Source: Acidobacteriota bacterium
Lineage (GTDB): Bacteria; Acidobacteriota; Polarisedimenticolia; Gp22-AA2
Length of the DNA: 55,366 nt
Assembly: GCA_003223135.1 (NCBI GenBank)
Contig: QHXX01000033.1
Span: forward strand, 1 to 55,366
Reading direction: 5' to 3'
Position numbers and translations under genes: made by a program. The first letter of the stretch is position 1; the number at the start of each line of letters is the position of its first letter. Positions 34,761 to 46,602 of the stretch are shown piece after piece. A model generated the notes under the pieces. It made no database searches, was not told where the DNA came from, and saw only the letters and a list, made by a program, of their open reading frames with translations.

Positions 34761-36060
34761 GCAGAACCTCCGCCGGCCGCAGACTCAGGACGCGGCGGAC
34801 CGGCACGATCGACCCCGCGATCGTGATCACGAGGGCCACGCCGATCGCCAGCGGGACGGCGAACGGCCGGATCGTCACGGGCGCGCCGAACACCGAGGAG
34901 GAGATGAAGCGCGCCATCAGCGCCCCCCCCAAAGCGCCGAGCAGCCCGCCCGTCACCCCCAGAAGCGCGGCCTCCGCCAGGAACATCCCGACGACGCGCC
35001 GGTTGCCCGCTCCCATCGCCTTGAGGAGTCCGATCTCGGATCGCCTCTCCAGCACGCTCGTCGACAGGGCGCTGGTCAGCGCCAGGGTCGAGGCGATGGC
35101 CGCCATGATGGCGATGACCGCCATCAGACCCGAGATCCGCTCCAGGATCGCTCCGTCCGAATCGGCGACGCGGCGGATGACGCGCGCCTCGGAGCGCGGC
35201 ACGGCGCGCTCGAGCTCGAAGGCGATCGACGATGGAAACGGCGTGCAGCTCCAGCGCTCGAACTGCTCCGGCGGCATCTCCCTCCGGTTCGTCCCGAGCC
35301 TCTCGTAGACCGCCGACTCCGGCGTGGTCAGGGCGCGGACGAAGACGCGCGACACCCGTCCTTCCAGTCCCGACAGCCTCCACGCCGCTTCGATCGGCAC
35401 GAGGATGGCGTCGTCCTCGTCGCCGCCCGCCGTCAGAATGCCGGTGATCGCCAGGGTGGCGGGGCGGCCGGCGACCTCGATCGAAAGGTCGTCTCCCGGG
35501 CGCAGACCCAGGGACGAGACGAGCCCGGTTCCGGCGAGCGCCTCGAGAGAACCCGCCTCCGCGAGACCATCGCGCGGCCAGTCACCGGAGACGCGCCAGT
35601 ACGGGTTGAGGCCGCGCGCCCCGGTCCTGAGCCCCGGCTCCCAACCCTCGATCTCCCTGTCGAACCAGGTGCCGCGCAGGAGCACCGTCCTGCCGGGGGA
35701 TCCGCCCGCGGCCGGCCGGAGGAGCCGCGCCGGCACGTCCAGGACCGGTGCCATGGCCAGGATGTTGTTCTTCCAGAAATTCTCGCGGACGGCCGGCAGA
35801 TCCGCGGCGTCGAGGTAGGACGGCGCGCGCAGCGCCGAAACATCCTCGCCACCGACCACGACCGGTCCCGCGCCGCCTCTCGGCAGGACGACCAGGTTCG
35901 CGCCGAACGAATTCAGCTCGCGGCTCATTTTGTCGCCGACGTCCAGCGCGATGTCGCCCAGTCCCGCGGCGGCCGAGGTCCCGAGAGCCACGGCCGCCAG
36001 GATGACGGTCCTGCGCCGCATGCGGCGCAGGAAGGAGAGGCTGACCAGACGCAGGAACAC
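34750..36060 (-). CDS. FtsX-fold ABC transporter permease (first of a pair)
   Basis: The 436-residue protein has the FtsX/MacB layout: N-terminal helix (residues ~18-38), KMSRELNSFGANLVVLP, a large extracytoplasmic domain, and three C-terminal helices with ERRSEIGLLKAMGAGNRRVV. The WSCTPFPSSI segment is characteristic of the permease paired with FTR1/DUF2318 iron systems (Campylobacter Cj1661-1662 type). The start is a GTG eight bases after the FTR1 stop. Two different permeases indicate a heterodimeric transporter. Whether it moves iron, or couples energy to extracytoplasmic redox chemistry, is not settled for the family. Confidence 0.9.
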   Translation of the reverse strand: MFLRLVSLSFLRRMRRRTVILAAVALGTSAAAGLGDIALDVGDKMSRELNSFGANLVVLPRGGAGPVVVGGEDVSALRAPSYLDAADLPAVRENFWKNNILAMAPVLDVPARLLRPAAGGSPGRTVLLRGTWFDREIEGWEPGLRTGARGLNPYWRVSGDWPRDGLAEAGSLEALAGTGLVSSLGLRPGDDLSIEVAGRPATLAITGILTAGGDEDDAILVPIEAAWRLSGLEGRVSRVFVRALTTPESAVYERLGTNRREMPPEQFERWSCTPFPSSIAFELERAVPRSEARVIRRVADSDGAILERISGLMAVIAIMAAIASTLALTSALSTSVLERRSEIGLLKAMGAGNRRVVGMFLAEAALLGVTGGLLGALGGALMARFISSSVFGAPVTIRPFAVPLAIGVALVITIAGSIVPVRRVLSLRPAEVLRGL

Positions 36061-36068
36061 GCGACCTC

Positions 36069-37394
36069 TCAGTTAGAAGGAGCGCTCGCCCGGGCGTCCG
36101 TCGCCTTCCGGAACGCCGGAGCCTCGTGCCGCAGATCACTGACCGCGATGATCAGGCTCCCGTCTTCGTCCCGGTGCGGCAACGGGATCGGATTGCATCC
36201 GCCACCCGTACCGAGCGTCGCCGGGTTGATGTCGGCGGCGCAGGCCAGGCACACCAGACGACCCTTCACGTCGGCGTATCCGTACGCCCCGCAGACCTGG
36301 CAGGCATCGAACGACGGCACGAGCTTCGAGCCGGATTTTTTCACGAAGAACCGCACCACGACGCCGTCCACCGTCACTCCGAAGCGGTGCAGGCGGCCGT
36401 CCTGCAGGCCGGTCTTCTCGACCCGCACCAGGCCCTCTCCGTCCGGCTGGAGCATCAGCGGCGGGTCGATCGTCTTCGGTAGCCGCGCGAAGGCGAACGA
36501 CACGGTCAGAGAGGCGATCGCGGCGATCCCGGCGACCGCGAAGGTCCGCTTCCAGAGTCTCTCCCGCCTGAGGCCCGCCAGCGCCAGTCGCCTCGCTGGG
36601 CCTTCGAGCGCCTGCGCCTCCTGCGCGCGCTTGCGGTCGGCGCGCCCGGGCACCAGGAGCACGACGAGCGGCAGCGCCAGGAGCGAGACCAGGAGGATGA
36701 CATTGTTCCGCACGATCGGCCCGATGAGGCGCATCTCCCGGGCGCCTATCGGGATGGTGCCGCGCTCGCCGAACTCGTGCAGGCCGCCGATGAGGAGCTG
36801 GGCCGACAGGACGAACAGCACGACCGCGGTGACCTTGAAGAAGCGCGGCAGGTCGACGCGCGCCGTGCCGCGCACGAACGACACGCCGAACAGGACCGCC
36901 AGGGCGATGCCGACGAGTCCCGCGAAGAACGCCAGAAGCGCGTCGGTCGTCAGGTCGACCGCGGCCAGGAAGAGGACGGTCTCGACCCCCTCGCGCAGGA
37001 CCAGGACGAACGTCAGGCCGAAAAGACCGGACGCCACGGCCAAGGAGCCGCCTCTGTCCTGACCGGAGGCGGCCTCCCGTGAGGCGATCGCCTCGACGCG
37101 CGCCTCGATCTGCTGCTTCAGCCTCTTGCTGCTCCGCAGCATCCAGATCACCATGCTCGTGACCAGGACCGCGGAGGCGATCATCAGCCAGCCCTCGTAG
37201 GCCTCCTCCTGGACGCCCAGGGCGGCGACGATGGCCGCGCAGGCGAGGCTTCCGAGGATTCCCGCGGCCAGGCCCCAGTACACGGGGCGGCTGAGCGCCT
37301 CGCGTCCCGTCTTGCGCAGGTAGATGAGGATGATCCCGACGACCAGGGCCGCCTCGATCCCCTCGCGCAGCGTGACCACCAGGGCTTCGAACAT
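36069..37394 (-). CDS. FTR1-type iron permease fused to a DUF2318 Cys-rich domain
   Basis: Residues 1-~250 are an FTR1 permease with seven predicted helices and both iron motifs (LREGIE at 9-14 and LREGVE at 133-138). After a helix at ~282-302, residues 305-441 form a DUF2318 domain: FDACQVCGAYGY (C365, C368), CLAC (C382, C385) and GGGCNPIPLP (C400). In Campylobacter these are separate proteins (Ftr1-like/P19 and Cj1660). A Fe3+/Fe2+ uptake channel with an attached redox or metal-transfer domain is likely. The ATG overlaps the fur stop (ATGA) and has GGAGGAGG upstream; DUF2318 binding of Fe-S or other metal is inferred. Confidence 0.92.
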   Translation of the reverse strand: MFEALVVTLREGIEAALVVGIILIYLRKTGREALSRPVYWGLAAGILGSLACAAIVAALGVQEEAYEGWLMIASAVLVTSMVIWMLRSSKRLKQQIEARVEAIASREAASGQDRGGSLAVASGLFGLTFVLVLREGVETVLFLAAVDLTTDALLAFFAGLVGIALAVLFGVSFVRGTARVDLPRFFKVTAVVLFVLSAQLLIGGLHEFGERGTIPIGAREMRLIGPIVRNNVILLVSLLALPLVVLLVPGRADRKRAQEAQALEGPARRLALAGLRRERLWKRTFAVAGIAAIASLTVSFAFARLPKTIDPPLMLQPDGEGLVRVEKTGLQDGRLHRFGVTVDGVVVRFFVKKSGSKLVPSFDACQVCGAYGYADVKGRLVCLACAADINPATLGTGGGCNPIPLPHRDEDGSLIIAVSDLRHEAPAFRKATDARASAPSN

Positions 37395-37855
37395 CAGCGC
37401 CTCCTCCCCGCGGACCCGGGAGAGCTGCCGACGCTGGCGCACGACTCGCAGTAGCCGCGGATCTGGTGCGAATGCCCGGTCATGACGAACTTCTTCCTGC
37501 GGCAGACCACTTCCTGGATGCGCTCCACCTCGGGGCTCTCGAACTCGAGGATGGTCCCGCAGCCCAGGCAGATCATGTGGTCGTGGTGGTGCCGGCCGAG
37601 CATCAGCTCGTAGCGCGCCTGCCCGCGGGCCATCTCGACCTTGTGGATGAGCCCGGAGTCGACCAGGCGCGGCAGGTTGCGGTACAGCGTGGCGCGCGAC
37701 ACGCCGTGCCCCGCCTTGCGCAGGCGCCCCAGGAGGTCGTCGACGTCGAAGTGTCCGCGCACCGACAGCACGTGATCGATGAGGGCGCGTCTCTCGCGCG
37801 TCATCTTGAGGCCATGTTTCGACAGGTACTGCGCGAACCGTTCGATCGCCTGCAC
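37394..37855 (-). CDS. Fur-family metalloregulator
   Basis: The 153-residue protein has an N-terminal winged helix (residues ~5-80, with VSRATLYRNLPRLVDSGLI) and a metal/dimer domain with HHHDHMICLGCG (zinc site) and a second CESC pair near the C-terminus. It heads the iron-transport genes, overlapping the FTR1 start by four bases, so it should control its own operon. A Fur assignment fits the context; PerR or Zur specificity cannot be excluded. The start is a GTG at 37855. Confidence 0.92.
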   Translation of the reverse strand: MQAIERFAQYLSKHGLKMTRERRALIDHVLSVRGHFDVDDLLGRLRKAGHGVSRATLYRNLPRLVDSGLIHKVEMARGQARYELMLGRHHHDHMICLGCGTILEFESPEVERIQEVVCRRKKFVMTGHSHQIRGYCESCASVGSSPGSAGRRR

Positions 37856-37909
37856 GCCCCGTCCCCCCGCGGACCCGACCCGGCCTTAGGAATCGCCCTC
37901 GTCCGCTAG

Positions 37910-37926
37910 TTGCAACAGAGTCTCAA
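37910..37926 (-). promoter_or_regulatory. Candidate Fur operator (imperfect 17-bp palindrome)
   Basis: On the minus strand TTGAGAC-TCT-GTTGCAA forms an inverted repeat (five of seven arm positions match). It directly adjoins the -10 box and covers the predicted start site, an ideal place for a repressor. The left half resembles common TTGAGA-type Fur half-sites; the right half is diverged. Confidence 0.5.
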
Positions 37927-37954
37927 TTATGATTCGCCCGGGTCGTCCTGTCAA
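37926..37954 (-). promoter_or_regulatory. Sigma70 promoter of the iron operon
   Basis: TTGACA (37949-37954) and CATAAT (37926-37931) are separated by 17 bases. It is the best promoter in the window and gives a leader of about 65 bases before the fur GTG. Confidence 0.8.
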
Positions 37955-37985
37955 ACCGCCCGCGACGGCCGCGGAACGACGTCGC

Positions 37986-39173
37986 TCAGTGTTCCTCGGG
38001 CGGTCGTGTCCTGCGGAAGGCGGCGAACAGGAGGACGTCGTAGGCGATCTTCATGACTGAGCCGACGAGTAGCGGCGTCATGAGGGACCCGGCCATGAAC
38101 CAGCCGGCGAACGAGGGGGCGACGGCCCAGGCGCCCACGCGCACGAGATGGGTGACGCCCGAGGCCAGGGTGCGTTCCTCCGGCCTGACGACCGCCATGA
38201 CGTACGACTGGCGCGTCGGCACATCCATTTCCACCAGCCCCTCCCGCAGGAGAAAGAGGACGGCCGCGGTGGCGAAATCGTGGGCATAGGCGACCGTGAC
38301 AAGCAGGAGGCTCGACGGAATGTGGGTGAAGACCATCGTGTTCACGAGCCCGATGCGGCGCGCCAGCCAGGCGGCGCCGAGGTGGGACGCGGCGTTGAGG
38401 AGGCGCGCGCCGAAGAACAGGGGTCCGAGGACGCCTTCGCCCACGCCGAAGCGCTCGTAGAAGAACAGGGTCAAAAGCGCCGTCGTCAGGAACCCGCCGG
38501 CCAGGCTGTCGAGCGCGAACAACGACGAGATGCGCCAGAGCACGCGGCGCGTCTCCGGGGAGACGCGCGCCTTCGGTTCGCCGTCCGCGGACTCGACGCG
38601 GCCGGAGAGGCCCAGATAGAGCGCGGCCGTCACGAGCATCAGGAACGCGTAGACACCGATGCTCGCCCGGAACGAGGCGATGTCTCCGCTCCCCATCCTC
38701 CGCAGGACGGCCGGCAGGCCCGCCAGGAGTCCCCCGGCGGCGTGGCCGATGTCCTGCAGGACGTTGTACCAGGCGAACGCCTGCGTGCGCCTTCGATCGT
38801 CCACCGTGGCCGGCAGGATGACCTGGTCCAGGATCAAGGACGCCCCGCGGTCGCGTCCCATTCCGTTCACCATCCCCAGGAAGGCGGCGGCGCCGGCGGC
38901 GAATGGATGCGCCGTGAGGGCGAAGCCGATCCCCCCGCAGGCGCCGAGGAGCGAAAGAAGAAGAAGCGAGCGCCGGCGGCCGACGCGATCACCCACCAGC
39001 GTGACCAGGAGCGCGGCCGCGGCGCAGCCGGACAGCCCGGCCCCGACCACGTAGCCGATGCGGGACGGGTCGAAGTCCAGGTGCGCCAGGAACACGCCCA
39101 TGAGGACGCCGATCATCCCGGTCGCCAGGGCCCTCACGAACGCGGCCGCGTACAGAATCCGGCGATCGGTCAT
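37986..39173 (-). CDS. MFS transporter
   Basis: The 395-residue protein has twelve hydrophobic segments with the MFS loop-2/3 signature GDRVGRRRS and its weaker C-half copy near ARRIGLVNT. The start at 39173 begins with TDRRILYAAAFVRAL, directly ahead of the first helix; upstream in-frame codons are not coding-like. No drug, sugar or siderophore signature stands out. The stop lies 32 bases beyond the fur promoter -35, so this is a separate transcript with iron-linked function unproven. Confidence 0.88.
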   Translation of the reverse strand: MTDRRILYAAAFVRALATGMIGVLMGVFLAHLDFDPSRIGYVVGAGLSGCAAAALLVTLVGDRVGRRRSLLLLSLLGACGGIGFALTAHPFAAGAAAFLGMVNGMGRDRGASLILDQVILPATVDDRRRTQAFAWYNVLQDIGHAAGGLLAGLPAVLRRMGSGDIASFRASIGVYAFLMLVTAALYLGLSGRVESADGEPKARVSPETRRVLWRISSLFALDSLAGGFLTTALLTLFFYERFGVGEGVLGPLFFGARLLNAASHLGAAWLARRIGLVNTMVFTHIPSSLLLVTVAYAHDFATAAVLFLLREGLVEMDVPTRQSYVMAVVRPEERTLASGVTHLVRVGAWAVAPSFAGWFMAGSLMTPLLVGSVMKIAYDVLLFAAFRRTRPPEEH

Positions 39174-39278
39174 CCTGGGCGGCCGGGGGACGCGACGAGG
39201 GGCATGGGCGCATCCTAGCATCCCATTCCGCGAGGTTCTCTCCGACTTTTTCGCGAAGGGCGGCCGCCCTCGGCGGCA

Positions 39279-39307
39279 TTGACAGACCGCGCCCCCAGAC
39301 CTACGTT
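39279..39307 (+). promoter_or_regulatory. Sigma70-type promoter for the exported protein gene
   Basis: TTGACA (39279-39284), a 17-base spacer and TACGTT (39302-39307) point at the gene starting at 39373, giving a leader of about 60 bases. Confidence 0.6.
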
Positions 39308-39372
39308 GTGCCGGGTGATGACGGGCCCCGTGCGGGTGGGCCACGTTCCTGGCGAGCGGGGAGGGACGCGAC

Positions 39373-40284
39373 ATGCGACATGTTTTCGTGACGGCGATTC
39401 TTCTTATCGTGGCGGCTACGTCGGTGCCCGTCGCGGCGGGCGAGCTGGAACGAACGCTCGAGTCGCGCTGGCGCGGGGCGTGGGTCCTGACCGCCGTCGA
39501 CACCCTCTCCGACTGCGCCGGAACGCACACGAACAACCGGGTCAACGGGACGCTCGTCAGCAGCAGGGGGCGCATCCGCTTCCGTCCCGGCGAGCTGGCG
39601 CAGGTCGGGAAGGTCGACCTGAAGCGCTCGAGGCTCGACATCCTGGTGGGCGTTCCCGAGCCGATCCTGGTCTCCTTCCGGGACGGACCGTTCACGCTCT
39701 ACAACGAGACCCGCTGTCTCATCGAGCTGGACGTGGAGCTGCCGCGCTCGCTCGTCTCGAACGACGACGCCAATGGCATCGACGCCGCCATCGCGCCCGT
39801 CCTGAAGCGCTTCACGAGCCAGGACGAGGCCCTGCAGGCCAAGTCCTTCAACCACAGGAAGCGCGATCCGTATCCTGCCGACTATGACCGGACGCTCGCC
39901 GAGCACGCCGTCTGGAAAGCGCAGCAGGCGAACGCCGCGATCCAGGCGAGGATCGACAAGGCGCTCGAAGAGACTTCGCGGCTGACCGACCGGGTCACGA
40001 GCGATCCCGACTACCTCAAGGGGTTCGCGGCGGGTGTCGAGGCGATGCGGGCCGTGGATCTCGGGCAGTGCGGTGAGCTCATGAGCCGAGACTTCACGAA
40101 CGTCGCCCCCGCTCCCAAACAGATCGCCGTGGCCTCCTTTGCCGGCGAGGCGGCCGGCCGCTACACCCGCGGCTTTCAGGACGGCCAGCGTCTGGTGTAC
40201 GGGCTCGAGTGTCTGCGTCGTCTGCCGCAGTGCATGGTGCCGGTGCCGCCGGCTCCGGGTAACCCCGGAGCGCGCGGATACTAG
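39373..40284 (+). CDS. Exported protein of unknown function
   Basis: The 303-residue protein has a signal peptide (MRHVFVTAILLIVAATSVPVAAG) and GGAGG eight bases upstream. The N-terminal half (residues ~22-130) looks like a lipocalin-like or DUF-type beta domain (WRGAWVLTAVDTLSDCAGTHTNN). The C-terminal half is helical and ends with a Pro-rich, Cys-containing tail. I do not recognise a family. Four cysteines lie in the mature part. Its last four bases overlap the convergent redoxin remnant. Confidence 0.8.
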   Translation: MRHVFVTAILLIVAATSVPVAAGELERTLESRWRGAWVLTAVDTLSDCAGTHTNNRVNGTLVSSRGRIRFRPGELAQVGKVDLKRSRLDILVGVPEPILVSFRDGPFTLYNETRCLIELDVELPRSLVSNDDANGIDAAIAPVLKRFTSQDEALQAKSFNHRKRDPYPADYDRTLAEHAVWKAQQANAAIQARIDKALEETSRLTDRVTSDPDYLKGFAAGVEAMRAVDLGQCGELMSRDFTNVAPAPKQIAVASFAGEAAGRYTRGFQDGQRLVYGLECLRRLPQCMVPVPPAPGNPGARGY

Positions 40285-40487
40285 CGGTCCGTCTTGGCCT
40301 CGGGAGCGGCGCCGGCCGTCCCGGCGCCGGGTCCGGTCGTCTCGATCAGGTCGGCCATCCACTCCTCCCACTTCTCGCTGCCGCTGAACGCGAGTATTTT
40401 CGCGCGCACAATGCCGTCCGCATCCACGATCCAGGTGGAGTCGCAACGAAAATGCCGAAATGACAATGACACATCAGCAGGCGCCAC
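40281..40487 (-). pseudogene. 5'-truncated redoxin (TlpA/peroxiredoxin-like) remnant
   Basis: The C-terminal end of a thioredoxin-fold protein is visible: STWIVDADGIVRAKILAF followed in the sequence by a terminal helix (WEEWMADLIET). In intact proteins this lies after the CxxC active site, and the cis-Pro segment directly precedes STWIV. Upstream of about 40440 the frame loses similarity and no other frame restores it. The first 16 residues of the open frame are therefore unrelated sequence. The break probably marks a junction of the adjoining kinase block. Confidence 0.65.
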
Positions 40488-40735
40488 GCGATGTTCTCCT
40501 CGGCCTCCTGCCTTTTGGATCCGACCTTAGGCTCAGGACGCCATTGCGTCGAGCGGGCACCAGGTGGTAAAAGGGATACGCCATAGTTCGCCGCAAAATC
40601 CAGGGCAGTCGGTCGTTGCCGCCCTCGCAGCGGGCTCATGGAGGAGCTTCTCGACCGGACCCCGGCGGCCGGCGTCGCGATGCGGACCGTCCGTCGATGC
40701 GCAGGGCCGCCACGTCCGGACAGCGTGGGGATACC

Positions 40736-44415
<3,680 letters not shown>

Positions 44416-44419
<4 letters not shown>

Positions 44420-45072
44420 AGATGGTTCGCATCCTGGTGGCCGACGACCATGAGGTGGTCCGGCGCGGGGTCCGGGGGCTCGTGGAAAGCCGGCCCGACT
44501 GGATCGTCTGCGGCGAAGCGACCAACGGCCGGGAGGCGGTCGAGCAGGCTGGACGCCTGGCCCCCGACGTGGTCATCCTCGACATCGCGATGCCGGAGCT
44601 GAACGGTCTGGAAGCCGCGCGCCGGATCCATAAAGCGGTGCCCAAGACAGAGGTGCTCATCCTCACCATGCACCGCTCGGAAGAGCTTGTGCGCCAGGTG
44701 TTGGCCGCCGGCGCCAGAGGATACCTTCTGAAGTCCGACGCGGGGCGTGACCTGCTGGCGGCGGTCGACGCCGTGGCGGGACACCGTTCTTTCTTCACGC
44801 CCAGGGTCGGAGAACAGGTGGTGCGCGGCTACCTGGCCGGCGATGCCGCCTCCCCGGTTCGCGGGCATACGGAGCGCGAGCTCACCGGCCGCGAGCGCGA
44901 AATCGTTCAGCTCCTGGCCGAGGGAAAGAGCAACAAGGAGATCGCGACCCGACTGGGAATCCAGACGAAGACGGTGGAGACCCACAGGGCCAACATCATG
45001 CGGAAACTCGGCCACCACGGCCTGAGCGACCTCGTGCGCTACGCCATCCGCAACCGACTCGTCGAGCCCTGA
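44416..45072 (+). CDS. NarL/LuxR-type response regulator
   Basis: The receiver domain spans residues ~3-120 (acidic pocket D10-D11, phosphoacceptor D56 in VILDIAMP, K106 in LLKSDA), and a LuxR helix-turn-helix spans ~153-215 (LTGREREIVQLLAEGKSNKE). GTG at 44416 overlaps the kinase stop by four bases; an in-frame ATG at 44422 is a near-equal start. HisKA_3 kinases pair with NarL/LuxR regulators, so this is the cognate partner. Its targets are unknown; the 217-base gap downstream has no visible operator. Confidence 0.93.
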
Positions 45073-45289
45073 CCACCGGAACCCCCCGGACGTGGCCTGC
45101 CCGGCGGCAAACTACAGTCATTTTCCTGCGTCTCTACACAACCTACCGGATGGCCTCCCCCTCCGCGAGCCGATTAGGATGCGGCCACTAGGCGGGAAGC
45201 GAAACGCAAGACGGATGTCACGGAGGTTGCCGAGACTGCCAGTGTGCAGCGGCATCCGACCAAGATCGGGCCCCGACGGAGGAGACGGC

Positions 45290-45661
45290 ATGAGACGTAT
45301 CTCCCTGCCGTGGGGAAGCGTCGTCCTCGAGGCGGATTCCCCCCGACGGTACGAACTGTTCTTCGACTCCACGGAAGATTCGCTGAGGCGGCGCTGTTAC
45401 CTGCGCCTGGACTTCAATCCCGGGGAATGGACGGTCACGCTGAAGCCGCACGAGGCCGTCGTGTGCGCCTCGTGCGGGCGCGAGACGGCCGGCCTCCGGC
45501 CTGAGGCGAATGTGTTGTCGGGGCAGCGCGGGCGGTGCGATCACAGCGTGGTGGCCCGTCTCCCCCGCCAGGAGGCGATCGTGCCCTGTGGGAGCCCCCG
45601 AAGCCCGCGTGGCAGGATCGTGCAGATCGCCGCATGGGGCAGGCATCCGAAACAGGACTGA
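45290..45661 (+). CDS. Small Cys-containing protein, unknown
   Basis: The 123-residue product starts after GGAGGAG, five bases upstream. It has a beta-rich N-terminal half (ISLPWGSVVLEADSPRRYEL) and four cysteines; the CASCG pair could bind zinc. The C-terminal half is basic and of less certain coding quality. No known family is recognised. It precedes a Zn-ribbon-like gene and follows the two-component system. Confidence 0.6.
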   Translation: MRRISLPWGSVVLEADSPRRYELFFDSTEDSLRRRCYLRLDFNPGEWTVTLKPHEAVVCASCGRETAGLRPEANVLSGQRGRCDHSVVARLPRQEAIVPCGSPRSPRGRIVQIAAWGRHPKQD

Positions 45662-45702
45662 CGGGCGCCCGCCAGGCCAGAGAGTCGAAAATGGAGGCGT
45701 CA

Positions 45703-45948
45703 ATGGCCGCCGAGACTTCAGAGGTGGTTCGACACGACGTGAACTGCCCGTACTGCGGAGGGGTATTCGACCTCTTCAGTGCCTCGTGGTGCTCGCACTG
45801 GCCGGTGGGCACGCAGTCGAAGCAATGTCCCCGCTGCGCGCGGTGCCTGTGCGATCACCCCTCCTACAGAGAGCCCCGCATGTGGATGGACGCGCCGCTG
45901 GTGTTCCAAAAGCGGGGGTTTCCCCGACTGTTCCTGTTGTACCTCTAG
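45703..45948 (+). CDS. Small Zn-ribbon-like protein
   Basis: The 81-residue product has seven cysteines (15, 18, 30, 42, 45, 48, 50), including NCPYCG and CPRCARCLC, and ends in a hydrophobic-aromatic tail (RGFPRLFLLYL). The start at 45703 has GGAGG five bases upstream, formed partly by an in-frame ATG at 45691. The same pattern, as I recall it, is found in small proteins or domains next to response regulators in acidobacteria and myxobacteria. It probably binds one or two zinc ions; its role is unknown. Confidence 0.7.
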   Translation: MAAETSEVVRHDVNCPYCGGVFDLFSASWCSHWPVGTQSKQCPRCARCLCDHPSYREPRMWMDAPLVFQKRGFPRLFLLYL

Positions 45949-45999
45949 GCGCGTCGAGTCATCGAGCGGGGAGCCTGTCCGGAACTCGTGAGGGACCGC

Positions 46000-46450
46000 T
46001 CAGCCCGGCTCGCGCCCCAACCGAAAGGTCAGGCCGGCCGCGATCGAGGGGTGGAAGTAAGAGTGCTCGAACGCGTCGTTGCCCAGGATCGACAGTTCGA
46101 TCCGCAGGGCCGCGGCGCTCCGCTCTCCGAAAAAGAACCGACACCCGCCCGCGAGCTGGTAGCCTGCCCAGGTGTCGCTGGAGGACAGGCCGACCGCTTC
46201 CAGTTTCGTCTTTGCCAGACCTATGCCCGCCAGGACGTACGGCACGACGCCTCTGCGCGGATGGAAATTGAGGACTCCGTTGGCGAGGGCGAGGGTCAGC
46301 GTGACCTTTCTCGCTGAAGGTGACTTCCAGGTTGCCGGTGGTCGGGCCGCTCGTCCATTGGCCGCTCCACCTGCCCTGAAGCTCGATGTCGGGGTCGGTA
46401 CAGGCCGCGACTGTCGCCAGGAGGGCCGCGAGAAACTGCGTTTTTTTCAT
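46000..46450 (-). pseudogene. Frameshifted lipoprotein/outer-membrane barrel fusion
   Basis: The N-terminal part (46450 to about 46313) encodes a lipoprotein signal (lipobox VAACT) and a short beta motif (GRWSGQWTSGP). The remainder is in a different frame: VTLTLALANGVLNFHPR and PYVLAGIGLAKTKLEAVG lead to LTFRLG, a typical small outer-membrane barrel C-terminus. A +1 shift near 46313 would be needed to join them. It is either a simple frameshift or a deletion joining two genes. Neither part alone is a complete protein. Confidence 0.6.
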
Positions 46451-46531
46451 GAGTCGGACCTGGGCGGACAGTACGCCAGGCCGAACGTGGCGTCAAGGGC
46501 TCGGGGCGGCGTTGCGCGACGCCACACCCCG

Positions 46532-46561
46532 TTGACGGCCGACGGCGCTCCGCCCTATCCT
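46532..46561 (+). promoter_or_regulatory. Promoter for the BNR-repeat protein gene
   Basis: TTGACG (46532-46537) and TATCCT (46556-46561) are separated by 18 bases, 42 bases upstream of the gene start. Confidence 0.55.
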
Positions 46562-46602
46562 CCACCCGCTCCCTGCATCTTCGAGGCCCCTGGAGGATAC
46601 CG

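Noticed and set aside
39282-39695. N-terminal extension of the MFS gene on the minus strand
   Set aside because: It would run under the divergent exported protein gene and encodes no helix; the ATG at 39173 sits directly before the first membrane segment.
40252-40273. GCTCCGGG/CCCGGAGC hairpin as a terminator
   Set aside because: It lies inside the coding end of the exported protein gene and has no T-run on either strand.
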